Shown: positions 37,346 through 45,840 of the stretch, piece by piece
Position numbering within the stretch: position 1 is the stretch's first letter
Layout of the letters: each line of letters starts with the position of its first letter
Assembly: GCA_902796835.1 (NCBI GenBank)
Contig: CADBQP010000052.1
Coordinates: 1-64,000, forward strand
From: an uncultured Bacteroidales bacterium
GTDB lineage: Bacteria; Bacteroidota; Bacteroidia; Bacteroidales; Bacteroidaceae
DNA length: 64,000 nucleotides
Direction: 5' to 3'
The notes under the pieces: generated by a model
What the model was told of the DNA's origin: nothing
Seen by the model: the letters and a program-made list of their open reading frames with translations, nothing else
Databases searched by the model: none
Made by a program: the position numbers and the translations under genes

Positions 37346-40300
37346 TCACTCTTCACTCTTCACGCTGGGAGCACCCTGGAACTTCTCGTGCAGTTTTTGG
37401 AACACGATGAAGAAGGCTGGCACCACGAAAAGCAGGGCGATGGTTCCTACGCTCATGCCGCCGATGACGCCGAGGGCAAGGGCACGGTTGCCGTTGGCAC
37501 CGGCACCTCCTGCAATCACCAGGGGAATCATTCCGATAATCATCGTGGCCACAGTCATCAGGATAGGACGCAGACGTTCCTTACAAGCCTCGAACGCAGC
37601 TTCGGGGATGCTCAAGCCTTGAGCACGGCGCTCGGTTGCGAACTCGGTAATAAGGATGGCCGTCTTAGCCAACAGACCAATCAGCATGATGACGCCCGTC
37701 TGCAAATAGATGTTGTTGTCCATGCCGGGCAGACCTTGCGTGTATCCCAAATAAGCAAAGACGAAAGCACCCATCAGGCCGAACGGCACACTGAGCAACA
37801 CGGCCATTGGTGTGAACCACGAGTTGTAGAGCGATGCCAGGATGAGGTAGATCAGTATGGCACAGATAATGTAGATAAGAGCCGTAGCATTGGAGCCCGA
37901 AGCTTCCTCGAGCTCGCGCGACATACCACTATATTCGAATGTAGCGGTAGAAGGCATCTCTTCCTTAAACACTTCTGCTATAGCCTTGTGGGCATCGCCC
38001 TCAGTGTAACCACTACCTGGTTTCACGATGCAGGTGATGCTCTGGAACAGGTTGAAGTGCTCAATATTGGCCGGCCCGACAATTTCCTTCAACAAGACGA
38101 ACTCAGAGATGGGAGCCATCTTGCCGCCACTCACCTGCACAAAGATATTTTGCAGCGACTGCGGGTCGAGGCGATACTCGGGCGAGGCTGCCGCCATGAT
38201 GCGATATACTTTACCAAACTGATTGAAGTTTCCAATATATGCTCCGCCGCAGAAAGAGCCAAGCGTGTTGAGCACATCGGCCGGCGAGACACCGGCACGA
38301 TCGCATTGGGCCGGGTCAACTTCAACCTGATATTTCGGGAAACGTTCTGAATAGGTTGACATGGCAGAGGCTATCTCAGGACGCTCAGACAGCTTGGCCA
38401 GGAAATGTTCGGTGTGTTTCGCAAACTCAGAGAGATTGCCGTCGGTGGGGTCCTCCACCATGAGCATCACGTCGTTGCTGGTTCCATAGCCGGGTATCTG
38501 AGGCATTTCAAAAGGTATCACGACCAAATTCTTGATGTCCTGGCAGTCAAAATAGAAACGATACATCACAAGAGTAAGCAGATGGTTCATGCCGGAGCGT
38601 TCGCTCCAGTTCTTCAGACGCACAACCATCGTGCCGTAGTTTGAGCCGGCGCCAGATATCATACCATAGCCACAAACCACCGCGAAGCTCTCCAATTCGG
38701 GAATCTTTTTCACTTTAGCTTCGACTTGCTTCACCATTTCACGAGTCTGCTTCAGCGTGGAACCTTCGGGAGCCTGAAGTTCAACAAGGAACACGCCCTG
38801 ATCTTCCTGTGGCACAAGGCCCGATGGCAGACTTCGCATGAAGAACACAAGCAGCACAGCGGCAAGGGCCAATATGCTCCATGCCAGAACGGGCCGCTTG
38901 ATGAACTTTTGCACGCTCTTGCTATATTTATTATATATGGCGTTGTAGCTCACCGTGTATGCTTTCTTGGTGTAATAGGTCAAGCCCTTGCCTTGCTTCT
39001 TGCCCTCTGTCACACGCATCATGATGGCGCAAAGTGCAGGACAAAGCGTCAAGGCCGACACGCACGACAAACCAACGGACGAAGCTATCGTCACGCCAAA
39101 CTGTGTGAAGAACGTACCGGAGGTGCCAGGCATAAAAGTGACGGGAATAAACACGGCCATGAACACCAAAGTACATGAGACAACTGCTACCGACACTTCG
39201 CTCATGGCCTGACGTGTGGCTTCTCGGGCATCGCTGATGCCGTTCTCCATCTTCGCCATGACGGCCTCAACCACCACAATCGCATCGTCCACCACCGTAC
39301 CGATGGCCAGCACTAATGCGAAGAGCGTCAAAATGTTGAGCGAGAAGCCTGCCAACGAAACGATAGCAAAAGTTCCCAACAACGACACTATAATTGAGAT
39401 AGAGGGAATGATGGTGGCCTTGAAGTTCTGCAGGAAGAAGAACACCACGAGTACCACCAGAATAATGGCTATGACTAGTGTCTCAACCACATTGTGGATT
39501 GCAGCAAAGAGGAAGTCGTCGCTGGTCATCATGGTCACAAATTCCAGCCCGGCAGGCATCGTCGACTTCAGTTCCTCAAACGTCTGGTTGATACGGCCAT
39601 TCACTTCCGTGGCATTGGCGCCAGGAGCCGCATAGACCATGAAGAGGGCTCCAGGACGGTCCATTATATTCGAGGTAAAGTTGTAGCTCATGGCTCCAAT
39701 TTTGACCTCGGCCACATCGCTCAGGTGCAAGATGCCTCCACCACTGGTGCGCAATACAATGTCGTTGAACTCTTCAACACTCTTGAGCGTTCCTTTATAC
39801 TGCATCGAGTATTGGTAGGAATTGCCCGATTGCTCACCGAGAGAGCCCACAGCAGACACGAAACTCTGTCCGCCAATGGCCGCAAAGATGTCGTTGGGCG
39901 TCAGGCCGTACTGAGCCATCACGTCGGGCTTCAGCCAGATGCGCAAGGCGTATGTATTACCCATGCTCTGCACATTGCCCACTCCTGTGATACGCATCAG
40001 ACGCGGTTTGACGTTGATGTCCACATAGTTCGACACAAAGTCTTCGTCATACTTTCCGTCGGCACTCCTTACAGCAAAAATCTGGAGGATATTGTTCTGA
40101 CGCTTCTCAACCGTCACACCAATCTTATTCACGTCGGCAGGCAGTAAGGCCTGTGCGCGGGTTACACGGTTCTGCACGTTCACCGCCGCCATGTCGGGGT
40201 CAGTGCCCTGCTTGAAATAGACCATAATCTCAGCATCGCCGTTAGAGGATGCCTTAGAGGTTATATAGGTCATGTCTGGCACACCGTTGATGGCCTCTTC

Positions 40301-40498
40301 CAAGGGCTGGATAACGGACTTCATCACGGTATTCTCGTCAGCACCGGAATAGCTCGTGGAAACGGCTACCGTAGGCGGCGCAATATCCGGATATTGCTCT
40401 ACTGGCAGTGAATTCATGCAGAGGAAACCTACCAGCGCTATCACTATAGAGATGGCGCAAGCCATCACATATTTATTAATAAAGATATTGTTCTTCAT
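37346..40498 (-). CDS. RND multidrug efflux permease (AcrB/MexB, HAE1 family)
   Basis: 1050 aa, twelve transmembrane helices in the usual 1+5+1+5 layout. The N-terminal helix (about 11-28) and VEQYPDIAPPTVAVSTSYSGAD match AcrB. The TM4 proton-relay segment LVLAIGTVVDDAIVVVEAV contains the paired Asp residues, and helix 10 retains TAILITEFATE with the conserved Lys. It exports drugs, bile acids or similar amphiphiles using the proton gradient, across both membranes with its partners. Confidence 0.96.
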   Translation of the reverse strand: MKNNIFINKYVMACAISIVIALVGFLCMNSLPVEQYPDIAPPTVAVSTSYSGADENTVMKSVIQPLEEAINGVPDMTYITSKASSNGDAEIMVYFKQGTDPDMAAVNVQNRVTRAQALLPADVNKIGVTVEKRQNNILQIFAVRSADGKYDEDFVSNYVDINVKPRLMRITGVGNVQSMGNTYALRIWLKPDVMAQYGLTPNDIFAAIGGQSFVSAVGSLGEQSGNSYQYSMQYKGTLKSVEEFNDIVLRTSGGGILHLSDVAEVKIGAMSYNFTSNIMDRPGALFMVYAAPGANATEVNGRINQTFEELKSTMPAGLEFVTMMTSDDFLFAAIHNVVETLVIAIILVVLVVFFFLQNFKATIIPSISIIVSLLGTFAIVSLAGFSLNILTLFALVLAIGTVVDDAIVVVEAVMAKMENGISDAREATRQAMSEVSVAVVSCTLVFMAVFIPVTFMPGTSGTFFTQFGVTIASSVGLSCVSALTLCPALCAIMMRVTEGKKQGKGLTYYTKKAYTVSYNAIYNKYSKSVQKFIKRPVLAWSILALAAVLLVFFMRSLPSGLVPQEDQGVFLVELQAPEGSTLKQTREMVKQVEAKVKKIPELESFAVVCGYGMISGAGSNYGTMVVRLKNWSERSGMNHLLTLVMYRFYFDCQDIKNLVVIPFEMPQIPGYGTSNDVMLMVEDPTDGNLSEFAKHTEHFLAKLSERPEIASAMSTYSERFPKYQVEVDPAQCDRAGVSPADVLNTLGSFCGGAYIGNFNQFGKVYRIMAAASPEYRLDPQSLQNIFVQVSGGKMAPISEFVLLKEIVGPANIEHFNLFQSITCIVKPGSGYTEGDAHKAIAEVFKEEMPSTATFEYSGMSRELEEASGSNATALIYIICAILIYLILASLYNSWFTPMAVLLSVPFGLMGAFVFAYLGYTQGLPGMDNNIYLQTGVIMLIGLLAKTAILITEFATERRAQGLSIPEAAFEACKERLRPILMTVATMIIGMIPLVIAGGAGANGNRALALGVIGGMSVGTIALLFVVPAFFIVFQKLHEKFQGAPSVKSEE

Positions 40499-40523
40499 GA
40501 TGCAGAAGCAAAATTATCACTCA

Positions 40524-41654
40524 TCACTTTTCACTCTTCTCCTCCTTTGGGAAAAGCACCTTTTGTCCTTCGGTCACGTTATTAGCACCGACTGTCACAA
40601 TTTTGTCGCCTACATTCAGGCCACTGGTCACGATAAAGTCTTTGCCGTTACCGGTATCTTCGGTAGTTACATCGACTGCCGTCGCTGTGCTATCGGCCTT
40701 AACCTTAAACACCTGCGACTTGTCTTGCAGACGTACAACGGCAAACTGAGGAATAATTATCACATCTTTTTCTGCAAAGGGCATAACGATAGTGCCCTGG
40801 ATACCTGAGTACAAATGACCGTCGGGATTGGGAAACGACACTTTGCAGGTCAGCGAACCCGTAGCGGCATTCACTACACCCGTAAGGCTGATGACACGGC
40901 CCTTGTAGGGATACTCTGTTCCATTCTTCATCACGAAAGTTGCCTCGGGTAGATTGGCTATATACTTGCTGATTTCATCGGCTTTCAGGCCACTCTGCAC
41001 CATCGCCTCAACAATGGCTTCCGTCACAGAGAACTCTGCATACATCGTGGTATTGCCACTCAGCATTGTCAGCTGCGACATAGGCGACACTTGGTCGCCG
41101 ACACGCACAGGTATCTCGCCGATTACACCCGATACACTGGCCGTGATAGTACAGAAACCGAGGTTTACTTTGGCACGGTTTACTGCCGCGCGAGCCTGAG
41201 CTACTGCCGCCGTTGCCTGTTTGTATAGGTTTTCTGAATTGCCGAGCATGTAGGAGCTCACGATTTTCTTTTCAAACAGATTCTTGTTCGACTCATACTC
41301 CAGCTTGGCCGAGTTTTCCTGAGCCAAGGCGGCCTGCAAATTTGCCTGAGCAGCCTCCAGTTCCAGGCGGGCATTACGAGAGTCGATGACAAAGAGAGTC
41401 TGCCCCTTCTTCACCTGCTGACCTTCATTGACGCAAATCTTTATCAACTGGCCGCTAACTTGAGGCGTAACAGTCACGTCGTTCTGTCCTTTCATTCTGG
41501 CACTGAACTTATAGGGAAGCTCAATGTCTGTTTTTCCTACCGTCATCGTCTCAAACGATGAGTTCGTCTGCTTAGGCATGTCAAGCTCACAAGAGGCAAG
41601 TCCTGCAATCATAACGGTGAGCAAAAAGCCACGGATAATCGATTTCTTTTTCAT
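40524..41654 (-). CDS. RND efflux periplasmic adaptor (AcrA-like lipoprotein)
   Basis: 376 aa. Lipobox GLASC. The family order is seen: first lipoyl half (KFSARMKGQNDVTVTPQVSG), alpha hairpin (ARLELEAAQANLQAALAQENSAKLEYESN...), second lipoyl half (FCTITASVSGVIGEIPVRVGDQVSP), then beta-barrel and membrane-proximal domains. Met at 41654 was chosen by the signal peptide. First gene of the efflux operon; no TetR-type repressor is adjacent. The 133 nt up to era show no clear promoter. Confidence 0.94.
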   Translation of the reverse strand: MKKKSIIRGFLLTVMIAGLASCELDMPKQTNSSFETMTVGKTDIELPYKFSARMKGQNDVTVTPQVSGQLIKICVNEGQQVKKGQTLFVIDSRNARLELEAAQANLQAALAQENSAKLEYESNKNLFEKKIVSSYMLGNSENLYKQATAAVAQARAAVNRAKVNLGFCTITASVSGVIGEIPVRVGDQVSPMSQLTMLSGNTTMYAEFSVTEAIVEAMVQSGLKADEISKYIANLPEATFVMKNGTEYPYKGRVISLTGVVNAATGSLTCKVSFPNPDGHLYSGIQGTIVMPFAEKDVIIIPQFAVVRLQDKSQVFKVKADSTATAVDVTTEDTGNGKDFIVTSGLNVGDKIVTVGANNVTEGQKVLFPKEEKSEK

Positions 41655-41787
41655 GTAGTTTAGATATCTTTTAATCATTATTTACGCCTTTCTATTATTC
41701 CTTTTGAACCTTAGCGGTCATGAAGAAGCCGTGACAATGGCTTTTCCGTAACACCCGGACCAGCTCTCATCGCCAACAGCCGACTCC

Positions 41788-42672
41788 CTACTCGGGATTG
41801 TAGCCAAAACTGCGCAACGCGCGCTCGCTGTTGCGCCAGTCCTTGTCCACCTTGACCACAGTCTCGAGATAAATGTGTTTGCCAAAGAATTTTTCGAGCG
41901 ATTTGCGAGCCTCGGAACTGACTTTTTTCAGTGCTACGCCCTGATGGCCTATGATGATGCCCTTCTGGCTCTCGCGTTCCACGTAGATGATAGCACGAAT
42001 GTGTATTTGCTGTTCCGACTCCTTGAACTCTTCCACCACAACTTCGACCGAATAGGGAATCTCCTTGTCATAGTAGAGCAAAATCTTTTCGCGGATGATC
42101 TCAGTGACGAAAAAGCGCGCTGGCTTGTCGGTCCACTGGTCTTTATCGAAGTATGGCGGGCTGTCGGGAAGCAGTTCCATGACACGAGCCATGATGGCAT
42201 CGACTCCAAACTTGGCCTTGGCGGCAATAGGCACCACTTCGGCCTGCGGCATCACGGTTTTCCATTTCTCAATGAGCGCGGCCACTGTCTTTTGGTCTGA
42301 CAGGTCAATTTTGTTTATCACGACGATGACGGGTATGTCGAGCTTCTGCACTTTTTCAAGGAACTCCGCATTTTTTTCGGGCTTCTCTACGACGTCGGTC
42401 ACATAGAGCATCACGTCGGCATCCTGCAAGGCTGATTCCGAAAAGGCCAGCATGGATTCCTGAAGCTTATAGTTGGGCTTCAACACACCGGGTGTGTCGC
42501 TAAAAACTACTTGGGCTTCTTCGGTGTTGACGATGCCCATAATACGATGTCGGGTAGTCTGTGCCTTGAAGGTGGCAATAGAAATGCGCTCGCCCACAAG
42601 CTGATTCATGAGCGTTGATTTTCCCACATTGGGATTGCCCACAATGTTGACGAAGCCTGCTTTATGTGCCAT
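41788..42672 (-). CDS. era: GTPase Era
   Basis: 294 aa. G domain with [10 protein letters not shown] (G1), DTPGVLK (G3) and NKIDL (G4), then the C-terminal KH domain with GIIIGHQGVALKKVS. It binds 16S rRNA near its 3' end for 30S maturation. The start lies only about 20 nt after the T tract of the fabH terminator hairpin. Confidence 0.97.
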   Translation of the reverse strand: MAHKAGFVNIVGNPNVGKSTLMNQLVGERISIATFKAQTTRHRIMGIVNTEEAQVVFSDTPGVLKPNYKLQESMLAFSESALQDADVMLYVTDVVEKPEKNAEFLEKVQKLDIPVIVVINKIDLSDQKTVAALIEKWKTVMPQAEVVPIAAKAKFGVDAIMARVMELLPDSPPYFDKDQWTDKPARFFVTEIIREKILLYYDKEIPYSVEVVVEEFKESEQQIHIRAIIYVERESQKGIIIGHQGVALKKVSSEARKSLEKFFGKHIYLETVVKVDKDWRNSERALRSFGYNPE

Positions 42673-42689
42673 GATGTGCCGAAAAAAAA

Positions 42690-42736
42690 ATTAACGGCCA
42701 CACCATATAATAATATATAGGTGTGGCCTTGTTTTA
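42690..42736. terminator. Hairpin between fabH and era, terminator or attenuator
   Basis: A 9-bp stem GGCCACACC (42696-42704) / GGTGTGGCC (42720-42728) with a 15-nt A/T-only loop. On the minus strand it is followed by TTAATTTTTTTTT (T tract to about 42682). It lies between the fabH stop and the era start, so era must be read through it or have a promoter in the A/T-rich loop. Confidence 0.75.
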
Positions 42737-43738
42737 TTATTTTGCGCCGTCATAGCCCCACTTCAGGTAGGCCGCGCCATAGGTAAAGCCGGCACCAAAA
42801 GCGGTGAGCACGATATTGTCGCCTTTCTTGAGCTGATTTTCAAAATCCCAAAGCACCAGCGGCAACGTGGCGCCCGACGTGTTTCCGTAGCGCTGGATGT
42901 TAACCAGCACTTGGCTCATGGGAATTTCCAACCGTTGTGCCACAGCCTCGATGATGCGGATGTTGGCTTGATGAGGGAGCACCCAAGTGATGTTCTCCTT
43001 GTTCAGTCCGTTACGCTGGGCGATGAGTTCAGTAGCAGCGCTCATGTTGGTCACCGCAAAGCGGTAGACGGTGCGCCCGTCTTGGTGCACATAGTGCATG
43101 CGATGGTCTATGGTGAAATGAGAGGGCGGACAAACCGAGCCGCCGGCCTTCATGCAAAGGAAAGGCAGGCCCATGCCGTCGGTGCGCAGGTAGGAATCTT
43201 TCCAACCAAGGTCTTCGGTGGTAGGCTCCACGAGCACGGCTGCGGCACCGTCGCCAAAGAGGGGACAGGTGGCGCGGTCGGTATAGTCGATCATGCTCGA
43301 CATTTTTTCTGCTCCGCAAACGACCACTTTCTTGTAACGTCCGCTCTGAATGAGCGAGGCCGCCTGGTCCATGGCAAAGAGGAAGCCACAGCAGGCTGCC
43401 TGCAAGTCGAAGGCGTAAGCGTTGTGCATTCCCACGCGGCCCACCACGATGCTTGCCGTCGAGGGAAAGTGATAGTCGGGCGTGGTGGTGGCCACGATAA
43501 GGCAGTCAACCTCATCGGGCTCTGTGCCAGTCTTGGCAAGCAGTTGCTTCACCGCCTTGCGGGCCATGTAGCTTGTTCCGAGGCCCTCCTCATTGAGAAT
43601 GCGGCGCTCCTTGATGCCAACGCGCGACATGATCCATTCGTCGTTGGTCTCTACCATTCGCGAAAGTTCGTCGTTGCTCAGCACATATTCAGGCACGTAG
43701 CCGCCCACGCCGGTGATTACTGCATTTATTTTTTCCAT
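42737..43738 (-). CDS. fabH: 3-oxoacyl-ACP synthase III (KAS III)
   Basis: 333 aa. Thiolase fold starting fatty acid synthesis from acyl-CoA plus malonyl-ACP. Catalytic triad Cys116 (AACCGF), His in [10 protein letters not shown] and Asn in [11 protein letters not shown] are all present. The start at 43738 ([18 protein letters not shown]) is family-typical; the 28-codon extension lies in the large hairpin upstream. It belongs to the DUF177-rpmF-fabH cluster. Confidence 0.97.
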   Translation of the reverse strand: MEKINAVITGVGGYVPEYVLSNDELSRMVETNDEWIMSRVGIKERRILNEEGLGTSYMARKAVKQLLAKTGTEPDEVDCLIVATTTPDYHFPSTASIVVGRVGMHNAYAFDLQAACCGFLFAMDQAASLIQSGRYKKVVVCGAEKMSSMIDYTDRATCPLFGDGAAAVLVEPTTEDLGWKDSYLRTDGMGLPFLCMKAGGSVCPPSHFTIDHRMHYVHQDGRTVYRFAVTNMSAATELIAQRNGLNKENITWVLPHQANIRIIEAVAQRLEIPMSQVLVNIQRYGNTSGATLPLVLWDFENQLKKGDNIVLTAFGAGFTYGAAYLKWGYDGAK

Positions 43739-43766
43739 AATAGTTTTCTTAAGTGTGTAATAAAGA

Positions 43767-43831
43767 AATTGAGAATTGGGAACTGACTGCAAGCAGTGGC
43801 CTGCCGTTTCTTCAGTTCCCAATTCTCAATT
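43767..43831 (-). repeat. 20-bp perfect inverted repeat in the rpmF-fabH gap
   Basis: Left arm 43767-43786 (AATTGAGAATTGGGAACTGA) is an exact reverse complement of 43812-43831, with a 25-nt loop that contains a smaller hairpin (CTGC-AA-GCAG). On the transcript it forms a stable structure in front of fabH. It may be a MITE-like remnant or a regulatory fold. Confidence 0.75.
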
Positions 43832-43848
43832 GTCTGAACGCATAGCTT

Positions 43849-44034
43849 TTATTCGGCAGCGAGCTTTTCGATTGCCAATTTGCCGCGATAGTAACCGCAA
43901 CTGGGGCATACGGTGTGATAGATGTGCCAGCCTCCGCAGTTGGGGCAGATGGCGAGCGTAGGAACTGCAGCCTTATCGTGAGTTCTACGCTTCAGCGTTC
44001 TTGTCTTGCTTTGTCTTCTTTTAGGATGTGCCAT
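43849..44034 (-). CDS. rpmF: 50S ribosomal protein L32
   Basis: 61 aa. MAHPKRRQSKTRTLKRRTHDK is the L32 N-terminus, and CPNCGGWHIYHTVCPSC is the zinc-binding four-Cys form. It lies 68 nt after the DUF177 gene, the conserved arrangement. Confidence 0.97.
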   Translation of the reverse strand: MAHPKRRQSKTRTLKRRTHDKAAVPTLAICPNCGGWHIYHTVCPSCGYYRGKLAIEKLAAE

Positions 44035-44102
44035 TTTTAATGTATTGTTTTTGAGTTATTATTCTGATGTTTTGCTATACGGCGCGCACTTGCGACGTTG
44101 GG

Positions 44103-44573
44103 TTAATCTTCTTCGGTCGGCATATCGGCCGAGATGGCGCTGAGGATGTCGAGCATTTCGGGATTGCAAGCCCCCTCCTCATGTGTACGCTGAATGGGCA
44201 ATGAAAGCACCACGGTTTCATAGACGTCCCAGGTTGTGTCGTAGGTTCCGTCGCGATTCACGCTGACCATGTCGACTGGCGGCTCTATGGCATCAAAGGA
44301 AGCCACATCGCGCTCGTCGTGGGCGCTCACCTCCAGCTCTACTGGCTCCAAGCAGCGGTCGCAAACCACGCTGACGGTTCCTTCAGCCTCAATACTGAGA
44401 CGGAAAATGCCGCCAGACATGAGTTTTACGCCTATTGTGACATTTAGGTCGCCACCAAGAATTTCTTGTTGGTCGAGCGCAGCGAAAAAGTCGTTGTTAG
44501 CATTGAGCGTCAGCAACTTAGCTTCGCGCACCGCGGCTTCCAAATCTATTCTATAAGGGCTCAAAATGTCCAT
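44103..44573 (-). CDS. DUF177 (YceD-like) protein
   Basis: 156 aa. Family motif VVCDRCLEPVELEV with the CxxC pair in the middle, then an acidic C-terminus. In other bacteria YceD is needed for 23S rRNA accumulation and is always next to rpmF. It is probably the first gene of the rpmF-fabH unit. Confidence 0.88.
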   Translation of the reverse strand: MDILSPYRIDLEAAVREAKLLTLNANNDFFAALDQQEILGGDLNVTIGVKLMSGGIFRLSIEAEGTVSVVCDRCLEPVELEVSAHDERDVASFDAIEPPVDMVSVNRDGTYDTTWDVYETVVLSLPIQRTHEEGACNPEMLDILSAISADMPTEED

Positions 44574-44581
44574 AGCGGCTG

Positions 44582-44589
44582 CAAAGATA
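44582..44589 (-). promoter_or_regulatory. -7 box upstream of the DUF177-rpmF-fabH unit
   Basis: TATCTTTG on the minus strand lies 9 nt before the DUF177 start codon, giving a nearly leaderless transcript if used. No clear -33 box at correct spacing. Confidence 0.45.
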
Positions 44590-44675
44590 AGAATTTCAAA
44601 GGAATAGAGAAAAGTATTTGCAAAGATTTTGTGCCCAAGCTCATTTTTTTGGATAGACGCTTTGCCCGTGTCACT

Positions 44676-45752
44676 TCAGTCCCTTCTTTTTTCGCACCAT
44701 AGGCCTTGGTGGTTCAGGCTATAGCTTTTAGTTCCGAGACGGGCCGTGATTTCGAATGTCGAAGTGGTAGCCTCTAATTTCAGGTTGGCAAGTTGGCAAA
44801 ACAAGCGGCGGTCGGAGGCTGCTAATGGCAACATTTTCAGACTTTTGGCATAGGTTTTATGCTCGCTCTCGTAGTCTTGCTCGGCATAGAAGAGGGTCCA
44901 CATGAGCTGATAGAGCGAATAACCATCGAAGTGGGGCTTGTGAAAATCTGGCATGAGGTCATCGAAATCGACCGTGAGCGGCTCCGTTTTTTCGGGGCAG
45001 AGATAGACGAAGCCCCAGCGCTCGGGCATGTGCATATTGACTATTCCCGTGGGACTCCACACCCAGTTTTCTTCATCGGCTCCTTTCATGAGCCACTCCA
45101 CCCTGCTGAAGTTCACACGCCATAGGCGGCCCTGTTTGAGCCCGCCGTTGAAGCCCACACGAATGGCCTCGTGGGGTATGGCCATTTCGACCCACCAGCC
45201 CCTATCCAGGTCGGCCGAGTTATTGAGTGTGCCGTCAATGCTCACAGCGACCTTCAGTCCCGGACAATCCCATGCTGAGAGAAATGTGCCTCCGCTGCGG
45301 TATGGATAAGTCATGATGAGGTCGAGCAGGGTTCCCAGGGGGTTCACTTCGATCTCGAAGTATTCGATACCATCACCGTTGGGGTCGAGAAACACTTCGA
45401 AATCGTTGTCGCGCCAAACGATGGTATCGCGCTGGCGTAGCCGGGCCGTCACATTGGGTTCTTCCAGGCGGGCTGCCACATAGAAGTTGGTGTCGTCGCA
45501 AAGCATCTTGACCTGGGTGGCATAGCGCGGCGCAGGGCGCAACGCCCCGCAAATGTCCACAAATGGTGCAGTCCACGCTGCCATGCCCCACTCTGCCTCT
45601 CCCACATGCCCGTCGATGACAGGCGGAATGGGCACATAGGGTGCCACATAGCGCGCAGGCGGCACAAGCCGTGCAGCATAGCGTTCAAGCAAGGACTGCG
45701 CCGGCAGCGAAAGGCTGAGAAGGAAAAGGAGCAGTAGTATTAACTTTTTCAT
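44676..45752 (-). CDS. Secreted CBM9-like carbohydrate-binding protein
   Basis: 358 aa from Met 45752. A signal peptide (MKKLILLLLFLLSLSLPAQS) precedes a CBM9_2 domain at about 35-240, with the typical IDGHVGEAEWGMA opening, DTNFYVAARLEEP, DNDFEVFLDPNGDG, and MAIPHEAIRVGF. A C-terminal stretch (about 250-358) is of unknown type. These proteins bind sugars or polysaccharides, but no hydrolase domain is visible. Last of five minus-strand genes from 50.7 kb. Confidence 0.83.
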   Translation of the reverse strand: MKKLILLLLFLLSLSLPAQSLLERYAARLVPPARYVAPYVPIPPVIDGHVGEAEWGMAAWTAPFVDICGALRPAPRYATQVKMLCDDTNFYVAARLEEPNVTARLRQRDTIVWRDNDFEVFLDPNGDGIEYFEIEVNPLGTLLDLIMTYPYRSGGTFLSAWDCPGLKVAVSIDGTLNNSADLDRGWWVEMAIPHEAIRVGFNGGLKQGRLWRVNFSRVEWLMKGADEENWVWSPTGIVNMHMPERWGFVYLCPEKTEPLTVDFDDLMPDFHKPHFDGYSLYQLMWTLFYAEQDYESEHKTYAKSLKMLPLAASDRRLFCQLANLKLEATTSTFEITARLGTKSYSLNHQGLWCEKRRD

Positions 45753-45766
45753 ATTGCTTCTCATTT

Positions 45767-45829
45767 TAATAGTTGAGCCAACTGATTAAACTATCAAGTC
45801 GATAATTCGAAATAGCTCAGAGGTTGTTT
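45767..45829. repeat. 21-bp palindromic tandem repeat, locus H
   Basis: Units 45767-45787, 45788-45808 and 45809-45829. The first is a dyad AGTTG-AGC-CAACT; the others have cores TCAAGTCGA and GCTCAGAGG. It lies between the U32 and CBM9 genes, both on the minus strand. Confidence 0.78.
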
Positions 45830-45840
45830 TCTCAGAACGG

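Noticed and set aside
43767..43831. IS element end
   Set aside because: The inverted repeat encloses only 25 nt and no transposase or target-site duplication was found.
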